Source of the DNA: CAYVKM01 sp964452045
Lineage (GTDB): Bacteria > Calditrichota > Calditrichia > RBG-13-44-9
Direction of reading: 5' to 3'
NCBI GenBank assembly: GCA_964452045.1
Contig: CAYVKM010000098.1
Span: forward strand, 1 to 13,534
Length of the DNA stretch: 13,534 nt
The notes beneath the pieces were generated by a model. The model was not told the DNA's origin and ran no database searches. It saw nothing but the letters and a program-made list of their open reading frames with translations. The stretch's first letter is position 1, and each line of letters begins with the position of its first letter. Position numbers and translations under genes: made by a program. Of the stretch, positions 1 to 6,523 are shown one piece after another.

Positions 1-382
1 TTTGCCAGGGATGTTCGTTCTTTGCCAGTGGTCCACCACCCGCCCATGGTTTCCGGGTGGAAGCCTTACGGCCGGCATGGGCCAGCTGAATACCGGGAAC
101 CGCACCCTGCTCTTTTATCAACCGGGTGATGCGCTGAAAACCGCGGACATGTTCGTCCGCCCAGATGCCGCTGTCGTCCGGAGAAATCCGTCCTTCCCGG
201 GAAACTGCAGTCGCCTCCACCATCACCAGTCCGGCGCCGCCCACCGCCCGGGAGACCAGGTGTACCAGGTGCCAGTCGGTGGGCATTCCTTCCACACTGG
301 AATACTGGCACATGGGTGAGACAAAGATCCGGTTGCGAAATTCAATATCTTTAATCTTGAGAGGGGTAAACAGGTGGCTCAT
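1..382 (-). CDS. NADH:flavin oxidoreductase, Old Yellow Enzyme family (YqjM-like), N-terminal part only
   Basis: FMN-dependent ene-reductase of the Old Yellow Enzyme family, which reduces activated C=C bonds with NAD(P)H in the cytoplasm. Only the first 127 codons are visible; the gene runs off the left edge, and relatives have about 340 residues. The visible part follows Bacillus YqjM closely: LFTPLKIKDIEFRNRI at residues 4-19, then SPMCQYS (22-28), whose Cys25 and Tyr27 match the redox-tuning Cys and active-site Tyr of the 'thermophilic-like' OYE subclass. Next come VEATAV (55-60), SREGRI (61-66), GIWADEH (72-78) and GIQLAHAGRKAS (97-108), with Gln99 in the flavin-binding position. The ATG at 380-382 is preceded by AAAGGA at a suitable distance. 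The catalytic His pair and the rest of the barrel lie outside the window. The family is secure; the substrate is unknown. The gene follows the HAD gene on the same strand after 134 bp. Confidence 0.93.
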   Translation of the reverse strand, partial: MSHLFTPLKIKDIEFRNRIFVSPMCQYSSVEGMPTDWHLVHLVSRAVGGAGLVMVEATAVSREGRISPDDSGIWADEHVRGFQRITRLIKEQGAVPGIQLAHAGRKASTRKPWAGGGPLAKNEHPWQ

Positions 383-439
383 CAGTTTTTCCTTTCTAAT
401 TTTTCTGTTCCATATGGTCTGACCAACAATTCACACAAT

Positions 440-456
440 GCCACAGAGGCACAGAG
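440..456. repeat. Short intergenic repeat motif, two CACAGAG 7-mers
   Basis: The gap between the HAD and OYE genes contains GCCACAGAGGCACAGAG, two direct copies of CACAGAG (442-448 and 450-456) separated by one G. On the minus strand it reads CTCTGTGCCTCTGTGGC. From memory, near-identical 17-mers occur in intergenic DNA of many unrelated bacterial genomes, including FCB members, so this is probably a copy of a dispersed motif. Nothing within this window repeats it, so the dispersed nature is inference. Confidence 0.4.
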
Positions 457-516
457 ACTTTTGAATAAAAAAAACATGAAATCTTCTAAAACTTCCTTAT
501 TACCATATTAGTTTGG

Positions 517-1215
517 TTAATCATCCGGATGGAACAATCTCTCCAGGTCCGGTAAACTGATATCATTAAAATTATCAATGACCAGTTCGGTTCCCTGGAA
601 TTCCTCCCTCTTATGGGTGGTGGTAATGCCAATTACCTTACAACCGGCTGTGCGGGCAGATTCCACCCCGGAGAGAGAATCCTCAAAAACTGCACATTTC
701 TCCGGTGGAAAACCGATGCGTTTGGCGGTCTTGAGATAGATTTCCGGATGCGGTTTGCTGTGTTCCACCCCATCTCCATCAATAATGGTATCAAAGTACT
801 TTTTGGTGCCGGTATACTCCAGGGTAAAGTCCACATTGCGTGGCGGTGCGGAGGTGGCAATTGCCCGGGTTATACCGGCGCTTTCCAGTTGATCCAACAA
901 ACCGATCAATCCCTCAACCGGTTTGATCTCCGGGGCATATATTTTCCGGAAGAGGGACTCTTTTTCATCTTCGTATTGTCTGAATTTTTCCGGGGTCAGA
1001 TCTTTGCCAAACACCGCAGTGAGCCAGTCCTTATTGGTTCGCCCAAAAACGCTGGTTCGGAGTTGTACCTCAGTAAGAGATATCTGATGCTTTTTACAAA
1101 ATTCCCGGAGGACAATTTTATGGTAGGGATTGCTGTCCACAATCACACCGTCCATATCAAATATGACCGCAAAATCGTTTTTAACTGTCTGCATTCGCTT
1201 TTCTGTTTTGTTCAT
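517..1215 (-). CDS. HAD-superfamily hydrolase, beta-phosphoglucomutase/phosphosugar phosphatase-like
   Basis: Cytoplasmic haloacid-dehalogenase-fold enzyme of 232 residues, within the 210-240 usual for the beta-phosphoglucomutase-like subfamily (subclass I, helical cap at roughly residues 30-100). All four HAD motifs are present. Motif I is FDMDGVIVDS (19-28), with nucleophile Asp20 and acid/base Asp22. Motif II is IATSAP (119-124), with Thr121/Ser122. Motif III is Lys154 in SKPHPEIYL. Motif IV is FEDSLSGVESARTAG (177-191), with Glu178/Asp179 binding Mg2+. The likely reaction is sugar-phosphate dephosphorylation or intramolecular phosphate transfer; the sequence does not decide which. The start is uncertain: ATG at 1215 has no clear Shine-Dalgarno (SD) sequence, and ATG at 1194 (residue 8) is a reasonable alternative because motif I still lies a few residues downstream. 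A palindromic repeat (1283-1370) sits between this gene and the upstream decarboxylase, which argues against a tight operon. Confidence 0.9.
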   Translation of the reverse strand: MNKTEKRMQTVKNDFAVIFDMDGVIVDSNPYHKIVLREFCKKHQISLTEVQLRTSVFGRTNKDWLTAVFGKDLTPEKFRQYEDEKESLFRKIYAPEIKPVEGLIGLLDQLESAGITRAIATSAPPRNVDFTLEYTGTKKYFDTIIDGDGVEHSKPHPEIYLKTAKRIGFPPEKCAVFEDSLSGVESARTAGCKVIGITTTHKREEFQGTELVIDNFNDISLPDLERLFHPDD

Positions 1216-1282
1216 TATTTACATCTGAAAAATTTTGTTTTATAAAAATTAAATCCAATGTTAAGCAGGGATTTTCTATTTA

Positions 1283-1370
1283 TGTCATTCCGGCCCCCGA
1301 GCCGGAATCTCCAGAAAAATAATAAATGATATTATAAAGCATTAGATCCCGGACCAAGCCCGGGATGACA
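1283..1370. repeat. 88-bp palindromic intergenic element with terminal inverted repeats and two hairpins
   Basis: The element begins TGTCATTCC and ends GGGATGACA, so its outer ends are imperfect inverted repeats. Inside are two hairpins. In the first, ATTCCGGC (1287-1294) pairs with GCCGGAAT (1301-1308) over a 6-nt loop. In the second, ATCCCGG (1346-1352) pairs with CCGGGAT (1360-1366) over 7 nt. They are joined by an AT-rich core. This structure, and the 'SVIPGL..RDL' peptide its translation gives on the minus strand, match a type of dispersed palindromic repeat found in many bacterial genomes. It lies wholly in the gap between the decarboxylase stop and the HAD start, so in transcripts it could fold and act as a terminator, attenuator or RNA-stability element. 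It could also be a MITE-like remnant. No flanking target-site duplication is obvious. Confidence 0.72.
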
Positions 1371-1418
1371 CTTTTTATTCTATTTTTACTATACAATAAA
1401 TTTTTCAGAAGTTTTTCG

Positions 1419-2864
1419 TTATTCATTTTCCAATGCCGTCGCCATTTGCTGAATTTTCTGCCAGGCCGTGCGAGCATGCCGCTCTTCAGTATGGGTCTGG
1501 GCGATGCACATCCGGATCACGTACTGATCGTTCAGTTTGGTATGACTTAAATAAAGTTCTCCGGTGTTGTTCAGCTTCTCCAATAATTTTTCATTTAAAT
1601 CATCCCCACCCTTATAACGAAAACATATCAGATTCAACGGAACCGGGGCAACAATCTCAAAACGGGAATCCGCTTCCACCCATTGCTTAAAATTCTGCGC
1701 CATTTGCACATGTTTCCTGATCAGATATTGCAATCCCTCAATGCCGTAATGCCGGATTACAAACCACAGTTTAAGTGAACGGAAGCGCCGGCCCATGGGA
1801 ATATGCCAATCCCGGTAGTCGATCACCGCCCCGGATTCGGTTGCTTTGTTTTTCAGGTACTCCGGGAGCACGCTTAATGTTTTGATCAGGATGTTCCGGT
1901 CTGCCACATAAAAACAGTCGCAGTCAAAATTGGTGAACATCCATTTGTGGGGATTAAAGCAGTAGCTGTCGGCATACTCCAGTCCCTGATGGATAAACCG
2001 GAATTCCGGGCAGAGGGCGGCGGTTCCGGCCATGGCTGCATCCACATGCAACCAGAGCTGATACCGCTGGCAGATTTCACCGATTTCCTTCAGGGGATCC
2101 AGGGCATGGGACGATGTGGTACCAACCGTGGCGCAGACGAAGAAGGGAGTTAAACCGTTTTTAAGATCCTCCTTGATTCGCGCTTCCAATGCCGCCGGCT
2201 GCATGGCAAAATTTTCATCCACCTCGATGAGTCGCAGATTATCCTTGCCGATGCCGGCAATCTTTACTGCTTTCTCAATGGAGGAATGTCCCTGGGTAGA
2301 GGTATAGGCGACAAGTTTTCCGTTACCGCCTCTGGCATTCACTTGGTAATTTGTCACTTTTTCCCGGGCCGCCAAAACCGCACACAGAGAAGCACTGGAG
2401 GCAGTATCCTGGATAACACCTCCACCGGTGCTGTCGGATTTAAATTTTCGCGGGAGGTCGAGCATATCCACCAGCCAATCTAGAACCAGGGTTTCCAGTT
2501 CGGTGCAGGCCGGGCTGGTGGCCCAGATCATGCCTTGCACTGCCAGGCCGGAGGAGAGCAAATCCCCAAGAATTGCCGGACCGGACGCATTGGCCGGAAA
2601 GTAGGCAAAAAAGTTGGGTGATTGCCAGTGAGTGATTCCAGGCAGGAGCAGGTTTTCGACATCCCTGAGCATCTTATCCAGCGATTCTCCTTTTTCCGGG
2701 GGATGTTCCGGGAGGGTCTTTCGGATTTCACCCGGTTTCACCTGCGATAAAACCGGATAGGATTCCACCTTCTCATAGTAATCGGCAATCCAGTCGACCA
2801 CCGCCCGGCCATACTGGCGGAATTGCTCCGGGGTCATGTGGTGGTTTTTGTCAGAAGATGCCAT
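1419..2864 (-). CDS. Aromatic-L-amino-acid decarboxylase (PLP-dependent, group II)
   Basis: Removes the carboxyl group of an aromatic amino acid (tyrosine, tryptophan, DOPA or phenylalanine are candidates) to give the arylalkylamine; cytoplasmic, usually a homodimer. From the chosen ATG it has 481 residues, almost exactly the 480 of human AADC, and it aligns with it from end to end. Recognisable blocks include PGITHWQSPNFFAYFP (75-90), SPACTELE (117-124), His193 in QGHSS (stacks on PLP), Asp275 in HVDAA (holds the pyridine nitrogen), Lys307 in NPHKW (Schiff base), and IPMGRRFRSLKLWFV near 355-369. Tyr336 of the mobile catalytic loop is retained, which favours decarboxylase over the aldehyde-synthase variants that carry Phe there. 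The reading frame is open back to 2912, but ATG 2864 is preferred: GAGGA lies 8 nt before it, and the extra upstream residues look like translated leader. Substrate choice cannot be read off the sequence. Confidence 0.93.
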   Translation of the reverse strand: MASSDKNHHMTPEQFRQYGRAVVDWIADYYEKVESYPVLSQVKPGEIRKTLPEHPPEKGESLDKMLRDVENLLLPGITHWQSPNFFAYFPANASGPAILGDLLSSGLAVQGMIWATSPACTELETLVLDWLVDMLDLPRKFKSDSTGGGVIQDTASSASLCAVLAAREKVTNYQVNARGGNGKLVAYTSTQGHSSIEKAVKIAGIGKDNLRLIEVDENFAMQPAALEARIKEDLKNGLTPFFVCATVGTTSSHALDPLKEIGEICQRYQLWLHVDAAMAGTAALCPEFRFIHQGLEYADSYCFNPHKWMFTNFDCDCFYVADRNILIKTLSVLPEYLKNKATESGAVIDYRDWHIPMGRRFRSLKLWFVIRHYGIEGLQYLIRKHVQMAQNFKQWVEADSRFEIVAPVPLNLICFRYKGGDDLNEKLLEKLNNTGELYLSHTKLNDQYVIRMCIAQTHTEERHARTAWQKIQQMATALENE

Positions 2865-2872
2865 TTTTATTT

Positions 2873-2877
2873 TCCTC
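2873..2877 (-). promoter_or_regulatory. Shine-Dalgarno site fixing the decarboxylase start
   Basis: On the minus strand GAGGA ends 8 nt before the ATG at 2862-2864. The in-frame ATG further upstream (2910-2912) has no such site, so this decides the start codon and shortens the longest reading frame by 16 codons. Confidence 0.75.
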
Positions 2878-2998
2878 AATCTTTTTAATTCAGGGTAGAT
2901 TAGACAGAACAATAATATATAAAAACACTCCTGCTCCCGGTAGAAGAAAAAAAGGGATATTTAATGATCGTATGAATTCAGACCAGGAAACAAAAATC

Positions 2999-3745
2999 CT
3001 AAAAATTTTGCCGGAACATTTCCAATAGAGTCAGGGCATTTCGGGGGGCATACCCCTGAAAATCATTATTAAAAAATATGTAGAAGGTATTTACTGATTT
3101 GCCCATCATCTTCTTTATAAATTCTATGATTTCCTGCAATTCCTTTTCGCTGTAATCATAGGAGTACCATTTGTTTCTGCCATGCAAGCGGATATAACCG
3201 GTATCACCTGTAACCCAATCCATAATTTCGGTTTTGGGTGAATCTGCGGTACAGAAAATAGAACCACAGTTTTTAAGGACCTCATGAATTCTATCAGTAA
3301 ACCACTGCTTGTTTCGGATTTCCACAGCCACTTTATCCGGGTGCTTAAAATGGCGCAGCGCCTGCTCCAGCCTTTCCGGATGATAGGGAATCCGCGGTGG
3401 AAGCTGCAAAAGCAGCAGACCCAGGTTGTCCTGCAGCAAAGAAGCCGAGCGCTGAAATTCATCAATCAGATCGTCAACCTCATGCAGCAACTTCCGGTGG
3501 GTAATCAAACGGGGGACTTTCAATACATACCGAAATTCAACCGGGACTCGCTTGCGCCACTTTTGGTAGGTTTCGTCTTTAAACCGGCGATAAAAGGTTG
3601 CATTCACCTCCACCGTATCAAAATTCTGGAGGTAATATTCAAACCATTTACTTTTTGCCAGTTTCTCCGGATAAAAATTACCCTTCCAGTGGGGATAGCT
3701 CCATCCCGATGTTCCGATATAAATATTTGTTTTCCCAACTTTCAT
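2999..3745 (-). CDS. DUF72 / YecE family TIM-barrel protein
   Basis: Conserved 248-residue cytoplasmic protein of the DUF72 (YecE) family, a TIM-barrel fold whose biochemical function is not established. Diagnostic blocks are GTSGWSY (11-17), VEVNATFYR (45-53), KVPRLITH (76-83), LLLQLPPR (111-118), VAVEIRNKQWF (139-149), YIRLHGR (184-190), and FFNND (224-228) followed by GYAPRNA (231-237). Length and block order are those of the whole family, so the gene is intact. The start at 3745 lacks a strong Shine-Dalgarno but begins just before the first barrel strand, as in relatives. It is 85 bp from the dehydrogenase start side gap's neighbour downstream (decarboxylase open frame) and 93 bp from the upstream dehydrogenase stop, with no clear sign of cotranscription. 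Confidence 0.92.
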   Translation of the reverse strand: MKVGKTNIYIGTSGWSYPHWKGNFYPEKLAKSKWFEYYLQNFDTVEVNATFYRRFKDETYQKWRKRVPVEFRYVLKVPRLITHRKLLHEVDDLIDEFQRSASLLQDNLGLLLLQLPPRIPYHPERLEQALRHFKHPDKVAVEIRNKQWFTDRIHEVLKNCGSIFCTADSPKTEIMDWVTGDTGYIRLHGRNKWYSYDYSEKELQEIIEFIKKMMGKSVNTFYIFFNNDFQGYAPRNALTLLEMFRQNF

Positions 3746-3838
3746 AACTTAGCAACGCATAAATCAGCCGGAATGTTCTTGATCTATTTTACGAAAAATT
3801 TAATATTCCCAAAATCCCCTTTTCAGTAAAAACGTTTA

Positions 3839-4633
3839 CTAAAATCCATTTACCAGAAAGCCGCCGTCCACCGGGATGCACTGCCCGGTTACATAGGAAG
3901 CAGCCGGCAGACATAGAAAAGCCACCACGCCGGCGACCTCCTCCGGTTCCCCCACCCTTTTCATCGGGGTTCGGGAAAGAACTTCCTGATAATATTCCTC
4001 GTTCTGCAGAAGTTTTTTCACCAGCGGGGTTTGGATATACCAGGGAGCAACCGTATTGACCCGGATGCCATCACTGGCCCATTCCACCGCCAGGTTTCGT
4101 GTCATTTGCTCGATGGCGGATTTAGTCATGGCATAGGGTACACCGGTTCGGACATGGGTAAGTCCTGCAACCGAGGTCAGATTCACAATACTGGCATTTC
4201 CGCTCAGTTTAAGTAACGGATAAGCCCGTCGGCACATGGCAAATGTTGAAGTCATATTGGTGGAGAGAAGAAATTGATACTCCTCCATAGAATACTCCAT
4301 CACCTTTTTGCGAATATTCGTCCCGACATTATTGACCAGAATATCCAGGCTATTCCATTTGGATTCCAGAACTGCGAACAATTTGTCCCGTTGCTTATCA
4401 TCACTGATATCAAAACTGGCACCCTCGACCTGGTAACCCTGATCCTGCCAGCCCTTCAACCGCTGCTTCAGTGTGTTTTTCTCCCGGGCCACCACAAAGA
4501 TTTGTGCACCCAGCCGGAGAAACTCCCCGGCAATTGCCAGACCAATACCTTTTGTTCCGCCGGTTATCAGCGCTTTTTTTCCGGATAAACTCCAACGATT
4601 TTCCATGGGCCTTTTTATATTAAAGTTAGTCAT
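3839..4633 (-). CDS. Short-chain dehydrogenase/reductase, tropinone-reductase-like
   Basis: NAD(P)H-dependent classical SDR of 264 residues, cytoplasmic, oxidising or reducing a carbonyl/alcohol substrate. The cofactor motif is TGGTKGIG (24-31). The fold motif is NNVG (101-104). The catalytic tetrad is Asn126, Ser154, Tyr167 and Lys171 (YAMTK). The sequence resembles plant tropinone reductases more than FabG: the strand-2 region has a basic Arg50 (VVAREKN) that favours NADPH, and the C-terminus LPAASYVTGQCIPVDGG is shared with that group. Bacterial members of this clade act on varied substrates, so tropinone reduction itself is not implied. Two starts are possible: ATG 4633, or ATG 4606 (residue 10), which has AAGG very close upstream. 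Neither Shine-Dalgarno is ideal, and relatives begin near WSL-GK, which both accommodate. Confidence 0.92.
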   Translation of the reverse strand: MTNFNIKRPMENRWSLSGKKALITGGTKGIGLAIAGEFLRLGAQIFVVAREKNTLKQRLKGWQDQGYQVEGASFDISDDKQRDKLFAVLESKWNSLDILVNNVGTNIRKKVMEYSMEEYQFLLSTNMTSTFAMCRRAYPLLKLSGNASIVNLTSVAGLTHVRTGVPYAMTKSAIEQMTRNLAVEWASDGIRVNTVAPWYIQTPLVKKLLQNEEYYQEVLSRTPMKRVGEPEEVAGVVAFLCLPAASYVTGQCIPVDGGFLVNGF

Positions 4634-4908
4634 TTTTTTGGCTCAAGTTCAAGGCAAAACTGTTCTGCTCAACAATAATATCTGTATGAGATTTCTGACC
4701 CAGATGACGAATCGGGGAAATTATATATTCTGATGAATTGATATAAATCACCATCACCAAACGCACCTGCCCTCAAATTAAAACAGGCCATGAGTGAGAT
4801 TAATTCAGAGATTTCTCAACAACCTCGCAGGGAATAAAAAATAACAGGGATTGTTTTTATTACTAAGGCATCGCAATGGATTTGCCGATTCTTTTTTAAA
4901 TTCGGCGA

Positions 4909-4916
4909 GAGGTGAT
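4909..4916 (+). promoter_or_regulatory. Very strong Shine-Dalgarno (GAGGTGAT) for the 31-codon gene
   Basis: Eight consecutive bases, GAGGTGAT, are complementary to the usual 3' end of 16S rRNA. GAGG lies 7 nt before the ATG at 4920. This is the longest anti-SD match noticed in the window and is the main evidence that the short frame is translated. A 5-bp stem (GCCGA 4884-4888 with TCGGC 4902-4906) lies just upstream and leaves the site itself free. Confidence 0.7.
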
Positions 4917-4919
4917 GAC

Positions 4920-5015
4920 ATGAAGGCTCTCAAGGAAGGTTTGGTTCTAATAGGTCTGTGGATGCTGGCAGTGGGAATCATTTTCACCATTCTGGTACTC
5001 ATGATTCCCAAGTAA
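4920..5015 (+). CDS. Small single-helix membrane protein (31 aa), unrecognised
   Basis: Short plus-strand reading frame of 31 codons from ATG 4920 to TAA 5013-5015. It begins MKALKEG, continues as an uninterrupted hydrophobic stretch (about residues 8-29, including LIGLWMLAVGIIF), and ends MIPK. Charged residues occur only at the two ends, so it fits one transmembrane helix spanning the inner membrane. It has no cleavage motif and no room for a soluble domain. Support for translation is the near-perfect Shine-Dalgarno at ideal spacing and the protein-like hydrophobic composition. It stands alone, about 286 bp from the divergently oriented dehydrogenase start and convergent with the phosphatase gene, whose stop is 147 bp away. 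I do not recognise the family. Such peptides often regulate or stabilise a membrane partner, but no partner is indicated here. It would be missed by gene callers with the usual length cut-off. Confidence 0.68.
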   Translation: MKALKEGLVLIGLWMLAVGIIFTILVLMIPK

Positions 5016-5162
5016 CCAAACAGGTTTGTATTTTCCTCTTATTGCTCTCCGATTTTACTGGTGATCAAACAAACTCACCCGGAAGGAATTCCCTCCCCCT
5101 GTTCTAAATCACTTACAACAATATTCAAATAAAGCGTTAGCTATAATTAAAATAGAGCAATC

Positions 5163-6272
5163 TCAACATTTAACCACCAGAATGGTCAGATCGTCCCGCG
5201 GCGCTTCGGTTCCGCGAAATCTGGCAATATCTTCCAGTATCGCCCCTTTTATTTCTTCGGCGGAGGCCCAAGCATTCTCGCAAATGATTTTCTTTAAAGT
5301 ATTTTCACCGTATTCCGCTTTATTCCTGTTCATGGTCTCTGTAACCCCATCGGTATAATACACCAACAAATCGTTTTTCTGCGGGCGAACGGTAATTTCC
5401 TCTATGGTTTCATCAAACCGGCCATTATTCTCCAATCCCACCGCAATTCCCCTGGGCTCCAGCGTTTCACATTTTCCGGTCCGCCCGGAATAGTGGATAA
5501 GCGGCATATGTCCCGCCCGGCAAAAACGCAGGTTGCCATCAGCATCCACCCGGCTGATGGCCATGCTTATAAAATAATCGTGCCGCAGAATTTTACGGAC
5601 ATTTTTGTTCAAATCAATGAGAATATCTTTGGGGGAGTCTTTCTTCTCCATGATCAATTGCAATAATGCCTGTATACGAACCATGTACAGGGCGGCTGCC
5701 ATTCCTTTTCCCGAAACATCTCCCACCACGATAAAGATCTGGTTATCAGATTTAGACGGTATAAAATCGTAATAATCTCCCCCGACTTCCCGGGCAGGTT
5801 CAGAAAAATAGGCCATATCGTATTTAAAATTTTTCGGAGCTGATGTAGGCATAAGACCAGTCTGTATTTCCCTGGCAATTTCCAGTTCATCCTTGGCTAC
5901 CATCTTATCAGCAACCTCCAGCGCCAATAAGACATTGAATAAAATAAATGATAAAACGATCCAATTATTCATCCCGGTGATTAACCCGTAGAAAAACAGG
6001 AACAGGGCAATGGAATAAAAAAGCCTTCTGGCTGCAGTGAGCCTTAACAAAAATGCCATAAAAAAATTACGGCTGAAGGTGAGTGAACGAACCAGCCAGT
6101 TCCGCTTCTGATCCGGTTTCTCCATTTTACGGGCATAGAATTCGTACACACCGGGGACATCCCGTTTCACCAGCCTTTCGATTTCGTTGAGACTCAAATC
6201 GCTCTTATAGAGGTTAAAAAAGCGTCGAAAGGTTTGCCAACTTTCTTTTTTCTGTTTTTGCTTTTTACCCAT
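5163..6272 (-). CDS. Membrane-anchored PP2C-type serine phosphatase (RsbU/SpoIIE domain)
   Basis: Mn2+/Mg2+-dependent protein phosphatase of 369 residues, probably acting on a phosphorylated anti-sigma-factor antagonist or similar partner at the cytoplasmic face of the inner membrane. Residues 1-60 form a basic, helical N-terminal region with no known sensor fold. Two hydrophobic segments follow (about 85-99 and 103-120). The linker AKDELEIAREIQTGLMP (126-142) is the typical signalling helix before RsbU-type domains. The catalytic domain holds the metal-binding acids: Asp166 in VGGDYYDF, Asp185 in VGDVSGKG, Asp308 in YTDGVTE, and Asp360/Asp361 in PRDDLT near the C-terminus. All are present, so it should be active. 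It has no fused PAS, GAF, HAMP or response-regulator domain. No anti-sigma factor or STAS antagonist lies beside it, so its target is elsewhere. Start ATG 6272 has only a weak AGAGAG upstream. Confidence 0.92.
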   Translation of the reverse strand: MGKKQKQKKESWQTFRRFFNLYKSDLSLNEIERLVKRDVPGVYEFYARKMEKPDQKRNWLVRSLTFSRNFFMAFLLRLTAARRLFYSIALFLFFYGLITGMNNWIVLSFILFNVLLALEVADKMVAKDELEIAREIQTGLMPTSAPKNFKYDMAYFSEPAREVGGDYYDFIPSKSDNQIFIVVGDVSGKGMAAALYMVRIQALLQLIMEKKDSPKDILIDLNKNVRKILRHDYFISMAISRVDADGNLRFCRAGHMPLIHYSGRTGKCETLEPRGIAVGLENNGRFDETIEEITVRPQKNDLLVYYTDGVTETMNRNKAEYGENTLKKIICENAWASAEEIKGAILEDIARFRGTEAPRDDLTILVVKC

Positions 6273-6523
6273 AATCCGAATCTCTCTGTTGTTTTTATTT
6301 TACAGGGAAGACTACGAATAACTTCCCAAAAAGTTGGTGAAGATATAAATTACAAACAAATCGTCATAATTTTTTAGTGGTTCTTGATAATAGAGAGCAT
6401 CTTTAGGGTGGAGAACCTTTTTATCTACCAATTAAACCCCCACAGCCAATTTTTATACACATTTAAATTTTAATGACTTAAATTACATGTGATAATTTTA
6501 TTTAAAAGAAGGAGAAATATGAA
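6273..6523. other. Divergent intergenic region between phosphatase and secreted-protein genes
   Basis: These 251 bp separate two genes read in opposite directions, so they should hold a promoter for each. The stretch is AT-rich. GATAAT occurs at 6386-6391 and 6491-6496 on the plus strand, but neither has a good -35 at normal spacing, and I saw no TTG-N19-TAnnTTTG pair. No hairpin of note and no convincing small reading frame was found. Confidence 0.5.

Noticed and set aside
613..1245. 210-codon plus-strand frame antisense to the HAD gene
   Set aside because: The HAD gene on the other strand has all family motifs; this frame has no recognisable domain and no ribosome site, and arises from codon bias.
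1280..1477. 65-codon minus-strand frame crossing the palindromic repeat
   Set aside because: Its C-terminal half is simply the translated repeat, and its N-terminal half overlaps the end of the decarboxylase gene in another frame; no ribosome site.
3284..3829. 181-codon plus-strand frame antisense to the DUF72 gene
   Set aside because: Fully shadowed by a gene with strong family motifs; composition is not protein-like.
1419..4633. An alkaloid-type pathway built from the aromatic decarboxylase and the tropinone-reductase-like dehydrogenase
   Set aside because: The genes are separated by a DUF72 gene and gaps, both families are broad, and no other pathway gene is present.
4790..4837. 15-codon plus-strand frame upstream of the membrane peptide gene, considered as a leader peptide
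   Set aside because: AGG lies too close to the ATG, no attenuator-like structure links it to the next gene, and the composition gives no regulatory clue.
4805..5011. 68-codon minus-strand frame overlapping the 31-codon membrane peptide gene
   Set aside because: No Shine-Dalgarno and no protein-like features; the plus-strand short frame has a far better translation signal.
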